Of a stretch of 31,961 bases of DNA, positions 23,075 through 31,895 are shown piece by piece (position 1 is the stretch's first letter; every line of letters begins with the position of its first letter). The stretch is from UBA6115 sp964346355. Its GTDB lineage: Bacteria; Bacillota; Clostridia; Christensenellales; Aristaeellaceae. The translations under genes were made by a program, and so were the position numbers. The notes under the pieces were generated by a model. That model was not told the DNA's origin. It searched no databases and saw only the letters and a list, made by a program, of their open reading frames with translations. The stretch covers positions 1 to 31,961 of the forward strand of contig CAYFUH010000018.1 in NCBI GenBank assembly GCA_964346355.1. The letters are read 5' to 3'.

Positions 23075-23938
23075 TCACTCCCTGTACAGGTCAATGAGGG
23101 CTTGGGTGCCCAGGTCGCCCTTGCCCTGCTCCTCCATTTTTTGGTACATCTTGAGGGTTTTGTTCAAGACAGGCAGCTTCAGCCCGCGCTGCTTGCCCTC
23201 ATCCTTTGAGATGGCCAGATCCTTGATGAAATGCTTGATGAAAAAGCCGGGGTCCATATCGCCGGACACCATTTTGCGGCCGTTGTTGTCCATTTGCCAG
23301 GAGCCGGCAGCGCCGGTGGAGATGGTGTCCAGCATCGTGGTCAAATCCAGGCCTGCGGCCTCACCGTAGCGGATGGCCTCCGCCACGCCGGCCACCGCGC
23401 CCGCGATGGCAATCTGGTTGGCCATCTTGGTGTGCTGGCCCGCGCCGTCTGCGCCTTCTAAAATAATGGTCTTGCCCATGCACTCAAACAGGGGCTTCGC
23501 AGCCTCAAAATCCGCCTGCTCCCCGCCCACCATGATGGCCAGCGTGCCGGCTTTAGCCCCGTTGTCGCCGCCGGATACCGGGGCGTCCAGCGGGCGGAAG
23601 CCTTCCGCGCGCGCTTCCTTCGCGATGCGCTGCCAGAGGGCCGGGCTGGTGGTGGTCATGTCAATGAGCAGGGCGCCTTCTTCCGCGCTGTCCAAAATGC
23701 CGCCCTCGTGCAGGTAGACCTGCTCCACATCCTTGGGGTAGCCCACGATGGTGATGACGGCCTCTGCGCCCTTTACGCACTCGGCAATATTGTTAAACTG
23801 CAAGGCACCCTCTGCCACCAGGGGAGCAGCCTTGCTGGCCGTGCGGGTGTACACGCGCAGGGTGTGCCCGTTTTTCATCAGGTTGCGCGCCATGGAAATG
23901 CCCATGACACCGATGCCGATAAACGCGATTGTCATCAT
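23075..23938 (-). CDS. 3-hydroxyisobutyrate dehydrogenase / tartronate semialdehyde reductase family protein
   Basis: 287 residues, the usual length of beta-hydroxyacid dehydrogenases, which oxidise 3-hydroxy acids or reduce semialdehydes with NAD(P). The N-terminal Rossmann motif GIGVMG is at 8-13 in FIGIGVMGISMARNL, the substrate-binding DAPVSGG at 118-124, and the catalytic Lys171 in GAGQHTKMANQI. YTRTASKA after the second strand, with Arg and Thr, leans to NADP. Whether it acts on 3-hydroxyisobutyrate, tartronate semialdehyde (GarR) or succinate semialdehyde is not decidable. Two ATGs stand in tandem (23938 and 23935) behind AAGGAG. It starts 14 nt after the FBPase stop and is followed within 3 nt by the phosphodiesterase gene. 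Confidence 0.9.
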   Translation of the reverse strand: MMTIAFIGIGVMGISMARNLMKNGHTLRVYTRTASKAAPLVAEGALQFNNIAECVKGAEAVITIVGYPKDVEQVYLHEGGILDSAEEGALLIDMTTTSPALWQRIAKEARAEGFRPLDAPVSGGDNGAKAGTLAIMVGGEQADFEAAKPLFECMGKTIILEGADGAGQHTKMANQIAIAGAVAGVAEAIRYGEAAGLDLTTMLDTISTGAAGSWQMDNNGRKMVSGDMDPGFFIKHFIKDLAISKDEGKQRGLKLPVLNKTLKMYQKMEEQGKGDLGTQALIDLYRE

Positions 23939-23952
23939 ATTTTCTCCTTGTT

Positions 23953-25977
23953 TTAATTTTTCTTGTTGATAAAACCCGGGTCAAACACCTGGGTTTCTTC
24001 GCTGGCGTGCGGCTCTCTTAAGCTGCCGGAGCGGTAGGCGGCGATCAAGGCTTCCAGGTCCTCTATTTCCTGGGCCATGCTGGCGCCGGCGTCCGTATCC
24101 CCAATGGTGATGCGGCGGGGCAGCTGCTCCACCACCTTCAAAATGGGGCTGTCAAACAGCTCCTCATCCAGGTTTTCCCACACCGGGTGCTGCGCTAAGG
24201 CAAAGGAATGGGAGTTGTATATCAGTGTATACCCGCCCATGCCTGTGGTGGCCTGATAGGCCCTGGAGATGCCGCCGTCAATCATGTACAGCCTGCCCTT
24301 GCCCTTCACCGGGCTTTCGCCGCGCTTCAATTTCACGGGCACATGGCCGTTGACGATGTGCCCGGCATCCGGATTGAGCGAAAAGGCGGACAGGATCTTT
24401 TTGCAGGTCGCCTCCTCCTCTACCAGGCGATAGTAGGGGTTCATGACCTCGGTATGGGTGCTTTTGTCTTCAATGAGGGTGCGCTCAAAGGTGGCCATGC
24501 GGTTTTTGCCAAAGATGGGGGAGATGGGCCCGCACCACAGGTACCATAAAAAGTCCCGTGCCGCAATCTGCTCCTCGCTGTTGTACTTCAGATACCAGGC
24601 GTCGCGCACCTTGGCGTCGATATATTCAAACAAGGAGGCGCCGGAGAGCTCCCTTCCGCCCATGTTGACAGCGGCGAATGCGCCTTCCTCCGTCATGGGC
24701 ACGCAGCCGTGGTAGAGCAATTGGCCGTTGCGCTTGGAGAACAAAGCCCCGTTGCTGATGAAAAAGCGCATGTGCTGCTGCAGACGCCCGTTGTGGCGGA
24801 AGGAAGCGGTAAGGGAATGCATCAGCTCCTCCTCGCCCTCAGTGAGCGCGAGGGGATCCTTTGGATCAATGGTGGGGAAGTTGGTGTCCTTTAAGGGGTA
24901 GTCCACCCCGTCAAGTGCGACCGTGCCCGTCTTAAAATCCACCCGGCTGAGCACATCGCGCGCGTCCATGCCGTACTCCGGCCGCCTTTTGATGAGCTGC
25001 CCTTCCAATTTAAACTGGATGACGGCCATCGCCTTTTGCATGCGGGCTGCCAGGCTTGGCTCCACCGTGTCAAACAGGTTGATGTTGAACTTGTCCTTGG
25101 GCAAAAAAGCGGTGCAGGGGTCATCCCCGTAGACCTCATTGGCGAAAACGGAGAGCGGGCGCAGGTTGAAGCCGTAGCCGTCCTCGAACAAATCAAAGGT
25201 GTTGTAGCTGATGCCCTGGCGGATGACGCTGGCAATCAAGGCCGGGTTGCCCAGGGCCGCGCCCATCCAGTGGATATCGTGGTTGCCCCACAGGACATCC
25301 ACGTCCTCAAAGGCGATTAACTCATCCATGATCAAATCCGGGTGCGCGCCGCGGTCGTAAATATCGCCGATGATGTGCAGCCGCGCAACACACAACTTGC
25401 GGATGCCGGCGCACAGGGAGCTGATAAAGGCGCTGGCCACGCCTGTTTCCAAAATGGCGCGCACCACGCCCAGGTGGTACTGCGCGCGGCTTTCGTCCTC
25501 ATCCACATAGCACAATTCGTCAATGGCGCTGTTGTAGTCCTCCGGGATGGCCATGCGCACCATGTCGCGCGTGTACTTGGCGGAGACCGCCTTAAACACC
25601 TTGATCAGCCGTGTGATGGTGAGGTAGTACCACTCCTCATTGAGCTTGCCGTCCTCCTGCTTGCGGCGCAGCATGGCCTCCGGCTCATAGATCAATTGCG
25701 CCAGTTCGTCCCGGTCCTTTCGCATGATGGCGCCGGAAAACAGGGTCTCAATCTTGTCCCGGATGGTGCCCGCAGCACTTTTGAGCATGCGCAAAAAGCC
25801 CTTGTGCTCCCCGTGCAGGTCGGAGAAATAGTACTCTGTCCCCTTGGGCAGGCGCATCCAGGTTTTCAGGTCCACAATGCGCGCGGCAGCCGCCTTTTGG
25901 GAGGGGAACTCCTTGGACAGTTGGGTTAAATAACGCAGGCGCATGTCCTGCGCGGACTGGGTCTGGTGCTGGATCAT
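23953..25977 (-). CDS. fbp: Fructose-1,6-bisphosphatase, class III
   Basis: 674 residues, matching the Firmicutes class III enzyme (about 670 in Bacillus). It converts fructose 1,6-bisphosphate to fructose 6-phosphate in gluconeogenesis and is unrelated to class I/II enzymes. The calcineurin-type metal site is spread through the chain: YYFSDLHGEH (Asp53, His55), IGDIYDRG, LWGNHDIHWMGA and the late NGHVPVK. The N-terminal segment LSKEFPSQKAAAARIVDLKTW and the ISRAYQATTGMGGYTLIYNS block are characteristic. The start ATG has an AGGAAGG site. It is the first gene of a three-gene operon. A promoter lies at 26019-26047 with a palindrome over its -35. The presence of FBPase fits growth on substrates entering below hexose level. 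Confidence 0.95.
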   Translation of the reverse strand: MIQHQTQSAQDMRLRYLTQLSKEFPSQKAAAARIVDLKTWMRLPKGTEYYFSDLHGEHKGFLRMLKSAAGTIRDKIETLFSGAIMRKDRDELAQLIYEPEAMLRRKQEDGKLNEEWYYLTITRLIKVFKAVSAKYTRDMVRMAIPEDYNSAIDELCYVDEDESRAQYHLGVVRAILETGVASAFISSLCAGIRKLCVARLHIIGDIYDRGAHPDLIMDELIAFEDVDVLWGNHDIHWMGAALGNPALIASVIRQGISYNTFDLFEDGYGFNLRPLSVFANEVYGDDPCTAFLPKDKFNINLFDTVEPSLAARMQKAMAVIQFKLEGQLIKRRPEYGMDARDVLSRVDFKTGTVALDGVDYPLKDTNFPTIDPKDPLALTEGEEELMHSLTASFRHNGRLQQHMRFFISNGALFSKRNGQLLYHGCVPMTEEGAFAAVNMGGRELSGASLFEYIDAKVRDAWYLKYNSEEQIAARDFLWYLWCGPISPIFGKNRMATFERTLIEDKSTHTEVMNPYYRLVEEEATCKKILSAFSLNPDAGHIVNGHVPVKLKRGESPVKGKGRLYMIDGGISRAYQATTGMGGYTLIYNSHSFALAQHPVWENLDEELFDSPILKVVEQLPRRITIGDTDAGASMAQEIEDLEALIAAYRSGSLREPHASEETQVFDPGFINKKN

Positions 25978-26018
25978 GCCTTCCTCCCAAAGCGGTCTAT
26001 ATGGTAATGCGTAGCATC

Positions 26019-26047
26019 ATTGTACCGTATTTTACAAGCAGGCACAA
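26019..26047 (-). promoter_or_regulatory. Promoter for the fbp operon, with overlapping palindrome
   Basis: On the minus strand TTGTGC (26047-26042) and TACAAT (26024-26019) are 17 bp apart; the -10 matches five of six positions, the -35 only three. The inverted repeat GCACAA-GAA-TTGTGC (26042-26056) covers the -35 and is a candidate operator. Confidence 0.55.
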
Positions 26048-26060
26048 GAATTGTGCATGT

Positions 26061-26087
26061 AAAAAGAAGCGGCGTGAAAGCCGCTTC
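26061..26087 (-). terminator. Intrinsic terminator of the 5'-nucleotidase gene
   Basis: On the minus strand GAAGCGGC (26087-26080) pairs with GCCGCTTC (26073-26066) across a 6-nt loop, followed by five T (26065-26061), 25 nt past the stop. Confidence 0.9.
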
Positions 26088-26111
26088 CGTCAGGTTTGGG
26101 TAAAATTGGAC

Positions 26112-27905
26112 TTAAGCTGCGGGCTTTTTCGCCACCAATTCCTCGTAGTCGTTCAGGTTATAGCTTTCATCATAGGGTGTTTCCAGCACGCCTTCGTTGA
26201 TCAGCGTGATGATCTCATCCCGGCGCGGGTCGTCCAGGTTCAAATCCACGCCCACGATGGACCAGTTGTTGTCCACCTGCGGGGAGATGGGGGAGTGTTC
26301 GGCCAGGTAGGCCACAATCATGTCGCGGATGGAGTTGGAGGATTCCCACTCCTTCTTGCCTTCAATCAGGTTTTTGCCCTTGAGTGCGGAGGAGTAGCGG
26401 TAGTTGTTCACAGCCAGGGTTAATTGCTCGTCCTCCTTGAGCGGCGCGCCCTTGTACATCACGTTCTTGATGCGCTGGCCCTTGGGCTGGCTGAGGTCAA
26501 TTTCATAGTCCACACCGGCGAACATGTCATACAGGTAGCCGGGGTATTCCGGGTCAAAGGAGATGTTGATGTCGCCCTCCTGCCACTGGTTGTAGCACTC
26601 GGCCGACCATTCCATGTAGGCCAGCAATTCCTTGCCGGTGATGGGCACGCGGTAGAGGGTGTTGTCAAACTTGTAGATGTCAAACACGTTGCCGTAGTTG
26701 ATGTTGCCCTCGGGCAAATCGCTGGTGTCCTTGAAGAGGGCCGCCGCGGACACATCCGCGCCCGCGTTTTGCAGCTGGATCATGTTGATTAAATCCATCA
26801 CCGCGGTGTCCTCAAGCTTGCCCTGGGGCAGGCCGAGAATCTCGTTTTCCGGCTGGAAGCGCGCGGTGGTGGACCCCAGGGGCGTGCCGCCCTCGCCGTC
26901 CTCTCCGCTGCCGCCGCCCTGGATGAAGTTGATGGTTTTCTCGTGCGCTTCCACAACCAGCGGGATGTCGCGGATCTCCTGGCTGGGTTCTATCTCCGCC
27001 ATGTCGACAATCTCCACCTTGCCGTCTGTGACCTTCTTGTCCTTGTCAAAGGTGATATCAATGCGGGCGATCTCGCGCCCCGCGTTGCGCACGCCGGCAA
27101 TCAGCGTATCGCCCTGTTGTTCGACCATGGACATGTGGTAGTGGCCCACCAGCAGCACGTTGACCTGCTTATTATCATCCAGAATCCGCTGCGCGGAATC
27201 GGCGCCGCCTTCCTCGTCAAACTCCGCCGCCATGCCCATGTGCGCGCAGACCACGATCAAATCGGCCTCATCGCCAATTTCAGCAATCGCTTCTTTCACG
27301 CCCAGGCTGCCGCTGACATAGCTGTGTTCCTCAATGCCTGGCTTGCCGCCATCCCACAGGGGCACATTGGGGGTGACCACGCCGATGACGGCAATCTTAA
27401 TGCCCATGCGCTCAATGATCACCCAGCCCTTGCCGGTGACCAGTTTGCCCTCCGCATCCTTCACGTTGGCGGATAAAACGGGGAAATCGGCCTGGGCGAT
27501 GATCTTTTGCATCGTCTCCATGCCCCAGTTAAACTCGTGGTTGCCCAGGGTCATCGCGTCAAAGGCCATGAAGTTCATCGCGGCCATCACGGGATGGGGC
27601 TCATCCGGGGTTTTGTTGTACAGGTCATCCGTCATGATGGTGCCCTGGATGGTGTCCCCGTTGTCCAGCAGGATGGTGTTGGGGTTCTCCTTACGCACCT
27701 GCTGGATATAGGTGTACAGGCGCGCCATGCCGTTGTTGGCGGTCTCCTTGTTGTCCTCATAGCTAAAGCCCCAGATGTTGCCGTGCAAATCCGAGGTGCC
27801 CAGGATGGTGATGTGCGTCTCGCCTTCAGCTGTGGCGGCGGGCAGCAACAGGATGACGAGGAGCAGGCTCATCATCAGCGCGATGGCTTTTTTGAGATGC
27901 TTCAT
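26112..27905 (-). CDS. Secreted 5'-nucleotidase / 2',3'-cyclic phosphodiesterase family protein
   Basis: 597 residues with a Sec signal peptide (cleavage after PAATA). The N-terminal calcineurin-like domain has all expected metal motifs: TSDLHG (Asp39, His41), LDNGDTIQG, LGNHEFNWG, CAHMG and VGHYHMSM. The C-terminal 5'-nucleotidase domain starts around residue 350 (NEILGLPQGKLEDTAVMDLI) and includes YKFDNTLYRVPITGKELLAYM and LAVNNYRYSS. Members split nucleotides or 2',3'-cyclic nucleotides outside the cell to salvage nucleoside and phosphate. An insertion with a Gly/Glu-rich patch (GGGSGEDGEGG) lies between the domains. No LPXTG, SLH or transmembrane anchor is present, so it may be released. 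The gene is monocistronic, with GGAGG 8 nt from the ATG and its own terminator. Confidence 0.93.
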   Translation of the reverse strand: MKHLKKAIALMMSLLLVILLLPAATAEGETHITILGTSDLHGNIWGFSYEDNKETANNGMARLYTYIQQVRKENPNTILLDNGDTIQGTIMTDDLYNKTPDEPHPVMAAMNFMAFDAMTLGNHEFNWGMETMQKIIAQADFPVLSANVKDAEGKLVTGKGWVIIERMGIKIAVIGVVTPNVPLWDGGKPGIEEHSYVSGSLGVKEAIAEIGDEADLIVVCAHMGMAAEFDEEGGADSAQRILDDNKQVNVLLVGHYHMSMVEQQGDTLIAGVRNAGREIARIDITFDKDKKVTDGKVEIVDMAEIEPSQEIRDIPLVVEAHEKTINFIQGGGSGEDGEGGTPLGSTTARFQPENEILGLPQGKLEDTAVMDLINMIQLQNAGADVSAAALFKDTSDLPEGNINYGNVFDIYKFDNTLYRVPITGKELLAYMEWSAECYNQWQEGDINISFDPEYPGYLYDMFAGVDYEIDLSQPKGQRIKNVMYKGAPLKEDEQLTLAVNNYRYSSALKGKNLIEGKKEWESSNSIRDMIVAYLAEHSPISPQVDNNWSIVGVDLNLDDPRRDEIITLINEGVLETPYDESYNLNDYEELVAKKPAA

Positions 27906-27966
27906 AAGTTCTACCTCCGTTTTATGGTATTGTCAGGTGTCACAGTGCGTGTCCGGTGTTATATCC

Positions 27967-27995
27967 TTTGTACCATTTATTTACGAAAAATGCAA
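27967..27995 (-). promoter_or_regulatory. Possible promoter of the 5'-nucleotidase gene
   Basis: On the minus strand TTGCAT (27995-27990) and TACAAA (27972-27967) with a 17-bp spacer, four of six matches each. TATAAC at 27963-27958 is an alternative -10 without a good -35. Confidence 0.3.
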
Positions 27996-28016
27996 GAAAG
28001 CGGCCAAGCGGCCGCT
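27990..28016 (-). terminator. Likely terminator after the DUF1385-prmC-prfA operon
   Basis: On the minus strand AGCGGCC (28016-28010) pairs with GGCCGCT (28005-27999) around a 4-nt loop, followed by a T-rich but interrupted tail (TTCTTGCATTTTT). It lies about 33 nt after the stop of the peptidoglycan-binding gene. Confidence 0.6.
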
Positions 28017-28048
28017 GGATCGTTGCAGTAAATTTGATGACATTCGCG

Positions 28049-28549
28049 TTATTTTGGAATTGCGTCTGATGAGTACAGTTTGCTCAGCGTATCCTTGCCG
28101 GCGATGCCGTCGGTTTTGAGGTTGTGCTTGGCCTGGAATTCCTTGACCGCGGCCTCGGTGCCCGAGCCGTAGTCGCCGTCGTTGCTGCCTGATTTCAAGT
28201 AGCCCAACTCAATGAGCCGCGCCTGCAGGTTGACCACGTCCGTCCCTTTGCTGCCCTTTTTCAAGCTGACCACCTTCTCCGGCACCGGGGTATTGGTGGG
28301 CGCGGGCGTCGCGGTGGGCGGCGGGGTGGGGGACGGCGTTGGGCTGGGGGTTGGCGTGGGCGTGGGCAGGGAATCGCGCGCCTCCTCCACCGTTAGGAAG
28401 GTGGCGGACGGCGCTGGGGAGGCCTTGGGCGCAATCAGCCCGCCGCCTGAGAAAAAGAGAAAGTACAGCACGGCCAAAAGGACAATAATCAGCAAAGAGA
28501 ACACCAAAATCCGTCTTTGTGCCTGGTTCATCGGTTGACGTGGATGCAT
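28049..28549 (-). CDS. Membrane-anchored peptidoglycan-binding domain protein
   Basis: 166 residues. A short basic cytoplasmic end (MHPRQPMNQAQRR) is followed by one hydrophobic helix (about 14-34), then a Thr/Pro/Ser-rich linker at about 62-90 that should span the wall, and one PG_binding_1 domain at about 96-160 (LKKGSKGTDVVNLQARLIELGYL... YGSGTEAAVKEFQAKHNL...GIAGKDTLSKL). There is no catalytic domain, so it probably tethers membrane to wall. AGGAG sits 6 nt before ATG 28549; a second Met seven codons in lacks one. It begins 43 nt after the prfA stop with no terminator between, so it is likely the last gene of the DUF1385-prmC-prfA transcript. Confidence 0.87.
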   Translation of the reverse strand: MHPRQPMNQAQRRILVFSLLIIVLLAVLYFLFFSGGGLIAPKASPAPSATFLTVEEARDSLPTPTPTPSPTPSPTPPPTATPAPTNTPVPEKVVSLKKGSKGTDVVNLQARLIELGYLKSGSNDGDYGSGTEAAVKEFQAKHNLKTDGIAGKDTLSKLYSSDAIPK

Positions 28550-28592
28550 AGCTTTCTCCTTTCCATGCCTGCTACCTATCTAACGCGGTACA

Positions 28593-29660
<1,068 letters not shown>

Positions 29661-29664
29661 GGCC

Positions 29665-30504
29665 TTAGGATACACCTTCCATACAGCGGGTTTCAAGTAC
29701 GCGGGGCAACCCGGACAAATCAGGGTGGATGCGGGGCTTTGAAAACCCGGCCGGAACCAAGGCGCTGACGGCATCCGCCTGGTGATCGCCCAATTCCAGC
29801 AGCAGGTAGCCCCCGGGGTGTAAAAAGTCTGGCGCTTTTGCGATGATCCGCCGGTAAAAATCAAGGCCATCCGGGCCCGCTGCCAGGGCCAGCGCGGGCT
29901 CCTGTTTGACTTCTTCCTGCAGCCCCTCCATGTCGGGGAGGGGGATATAGGGCGGGTTGGACAGGATGACATCAAACTGCAGGCCCAAAAAGGGCGCGAA
30001 CAAGTCACCCTGGCGGATGTCAATGTCCGCGCCTAAATGAAGCGCGTTGCGCCGGGTGAGCGCGATGGCCGATGCGCTGATATCGCCTGCGAATAAAAGG
30101 GCGTCCGGCTGCGCCAATTTGAGGCTGATGGCCAGACAGCCGCTGCCGCAGCACAGATCCAGCACGCGGCTTCCTGGCTGTACATGCAAAAGCGCGCGCT
30201 CACACAGGGCTTCCGTATCCTGCCGGGGGATGAGCACATCCGGCGCGGTCAAAAAGGCATGCCCCATAAAGTGGGCATGTCCCAAAATGTACTGCAGCGG
30301 CTCCCGCGCAGCGCGGCGGGAAACCAAGGCAAAAAACCGCGCCAGGACATCCTCCGCAAGCGGTGTATCCTGCGCGGTAAGCAGCTGTAAGTAGGGGGTA
30401 TCCAACAAATCCGCCAACAGCAGCCGGGCGTTTAGCCGCGGGCTGTCAACGTTTGAAGCTTCCAGCTGCCGCTTGGCCGTGTCCAGGGCTTGCCGGATGG
30501 TCAA
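29665..30504 (-). CDS. prmC: Release factor glutamine N5-methyltransferase PrmC
   Basis: 279 residues. It methylates the glutamine of the GGQ motif in release factors using S-adenosylmethionine. The N-terminal helical domain (RQALDTAKRQLE...) is followed by a class I methyltransferase fold with VLDLCCGSGCLAI (SAM binding, about 114-126) and the catalytic NPPY at 183-186; LIPRQDTE at 91-98 is also diagnostic. The start is a TTG (30504-30502) that overlaps the stop of the DUF1385 gene as TTGA, so it depends on translational coupling; GAGGCGG upstream is too far to be ideal. No ATG lies near enough to make a full-length protein. Gene order with prfA is the common functional pair. Confidence 0.95.
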   Translation of the reverse strand: MTIRQALDTAKRQLEASNVDSPRLNARLLLADLLDTPYLQLLTAQDTPLAEDVLARFFALVSRRAAREPLQYILGHAHFMGHAFLTAPDVLIPRQDTEALCERALLHVQPGSRVLDLCCGSGCLAISLKLAQPDALLFAGDISASAIALTRRNALHLGADIDIRQGDLFAPFLGLQFDVILSNPPYIPLPDMEGLQEEVKQEPALALAAGPDGLDFYRRIIAKAPDFLHPGGYLLLELGDHQADAVSALVPAGFSKPRIHPDLSGLPRVLETRCMEGVS

Positions 30505-31538
30505 GCGCTTTGCACCGCCTCTTGCGCGCGGGGCAGGATGACATAGCCTTCCTCCGTCACCTCGCCCTCGGGCAGGCCGTGCAGTGCGGCTTCAAGCGCC
30601 GCGATGGCGACTTCCAGCATCCCCTCCGTCGGGGGCTTGGTGGTCAGGCGCTGCAATTGCATACCCGGCCAGCGTAATGCGCGTGTAAACGGGTTATTGG
30701 CGTGTGCCAGGCCCTTGAGCGCCTCATAGCCCAGCCCCGCCACGATGGGCAACAGCAGCAGGCGGGACAGCACGCGCGCTAAGTAATGGCTGCCCATGTC
30801 AAAGCCGGTGAGGCTGAAAATCAACTGATCCACCACCGAGTAAAAGAGGATGGACAAAATGAAGGTGAGCAGCAAAAAGCTGGTGCCGCAGCGGGGGTGC
30901 AGGGTGGTAAAGGTCTGCGCGGTCTTGGGTGTTAAGGGTTTGCCCGATTCGTGGTTGTACACGGCCTTGTGCTCCGCCCCGTGGTACTGGAAGGTGCGCC
31001 GCATGTCCGGCATCAGCCCCACCAGGTAAAGGTAGGTCATCAAAATCAGGATGCGGATGACGCCGCTGACCAGGTTGACGGCGGCCAGCGACCAGCCCGC
31101 CTGGCGCAGCGCCCTGGCGGGCAGGTTGGGCAGCATCACAAACAGCAGGGTGGACAGCACGACGGCAAACACCACCGCGAACCCCATCATGATCTTGTCC
31201 GCGCCCTTCCCCAGTTTTTCGCTCAGCCAGTTCTCAAACCGGGAGGGCTCCTCGCTCTCCAGCGCGCCTGTCATGTTGGCAGCATCGGTGAGCACCTTCA
31301 TGCCCAGTTTCATCATCATGAACATGTTGACCGAGCCGCGGATGAAGGGCTTGGTCCAGATGGCGTTCTTTTTAAAGGGGGAGATATAGGCATCGCGCTT
31401 GATCACGATGTCCCCGTTCTCGCGCCGCACGGCCACCGCAATGGCGTCCGGCGCCTTCATCATCACGCCGTCCAGCACGGCCTGGCCGCCGATGTCCGGC
31501 TTCTTAGCCTCTTGTTTGGTATCAATGGAATGTGTCAA
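30501..31538 (-). CDS. DUF1385 (YqhQ-like) membrane protein
   Basis: 345 residues with the DUF1385 signature GGQAVLDGVMM at 17-27, about four membrane helices in the middle, and the conserved loop YHGAEHKAVYNHE followed by LHPRCGTSFLL, whose His, Glu and Cys residues suggest a metal or cofactor site. The biochemical role is not established; relatives such as Bacillus YqhQ are common in Firmicutes and often sit beside prmC, prfA and rpmE. The start is TTG 31538: AGGAGG at 31547-31552 is 8 nt away, and the signature near residue 17 demands an early start. The C-terminal tail (LEVAIAALEAALHGLPEGEV) is cytoplasmic. It is the first gene of the operon with a TATAAT box at 31583-31588. Confidence 0.9.
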   Translation of the reverse strand: MTHSIDTKQEAKKPDIGGQAVLDGVMMKAPDAIAVAVRRENGDIVIKRDAYISPFKKNAIWTKPFIRGSVNMFMMMKLGMKVLTDAANMTGALESEEPSRFENWLSEKLGKGADKIMMGFAVVFAVVLSTLLFVMLPNLPARALRQAGWSLAAVNLVSGVIRILILMTYLYLVGLMPDMRRTFQYHGAEHKAVYNHESGKPLTPKTAQTFTTLHPRCGTSFLLLTFILSILFYSVVDQLIFSLTGFDMGSHYLARVLSRLLLLPIVAGLGYEALKGLAHANNPFTRALRWPGMQLQRLTTKPPTEGMLEVAIAALEAALHGLPEGEVTEEGYVILPRAQEAVQSA

Positions 31539-31546
31539 TCCTAAGT

Positions 31547-31552
31547 CCTCCT
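31547..31552 (-). promoter_or_regulatory. Ribosome binding site supporting the TTG start of DUF1385
   Basis: AGGAGG on the minus strand, 8 nt from TTG 31538. No ATG is available before the conserved N-terminal motif. Confidence 0.85.
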
Positions 31553-31582
31553 ACCGTTGTTTCATCTGAACAACTCATGTTG

Positions 31583-31588
31583 ATTATA
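31583..31588 (-). promoter_or_regulatory. -10 box for the DUF1385-prmC-prfA operon
   Basis: A perfect TATAAT on the minus strand, 44 nt before the TTG start and downstream of the rpmE terminator. The matching -35 position reads ATGGAT (17-bp spacer), a poor match, so the promoter may be weak or use an activator. Confidence 0.5.
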
Positions 31589-31624
31589 CCCTTATATCGC
31601 CCGGAATCCATGAATAAACAGTAA

Positions 31625-31650
31625 CAAAAAATGCCCTAAAAAGGGCATTT
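31625..31650 (-). terminator. Intrinsic terminator of rpmE
   Basis: On the minus strand AAATGCCC (31650-31643) pairs with GGGCATTT (31636-31629) with a 6-nt loop, followed by further T. It separates rpmE from the DUF1385 operon. Confidence 0.9.
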
Positions 31651-31673
31651 GGGCGCGTGAAAACGGACAAGGA

Positions 31674-31895
31674 TCAGGCCTTCTCGGCTGCCTTTTCCGC
31701 CTTTTCCAGGCGGCGCTTAAAGCGATCCACACGGCCGCCAGTATCCACCAGCTTCTGCTTGCCGGTATAGAAGGGATGGCACTTGGAGCAGATGTCCACG
31801 CGCATTTCCTTGCGGATAGAGCCGGTCTCAAAGGTTTCACCGCACACGCAGCGCACGGTGGCTTTGCCGTAATTGGGATGGATGTCTTTCTTCAT
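31674..31895 (-). CDS. rpmE: 50S ribosomal protein bL31 (zinc-binding form)
   Basis: 73 residues starting MKKDIHPNYGKATVRC, the standard bL31 beginning. CVC near the N-terminus and CSKC in DICSKCHPFYTGKQ give the four zinc-ligand cysteines of the C+ form, the type used when zinc is available. An alanine/glutamate/lysine-rich tail ends the protein. An in-frame ATG at 31931 would add 12 residues not seen in the family; AGAGGT 7 nt before ATG 31895 supports the shorter form. It has its own terminator at 31625 and is followed by the DUF1385-prmC-prfA operon, an arrangement seen in many Firmicutes. Its promoter is not visible before the window ends. Confidence 0.96.
   Translation of the reverse strand: MKKDIHPNYGKATVRCVCGETFETGSIRKEMRVDICSKCHPFYTGKQKLVDTGGRVDRFKRRLEKAEKAAEKA

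Noticed and set aside
29661..30023. Longer N-terminus for prfA
   Set aside because: The extra sequence is prmC read out of frame; the protein beginning at 29660 has the normal RF1 length.
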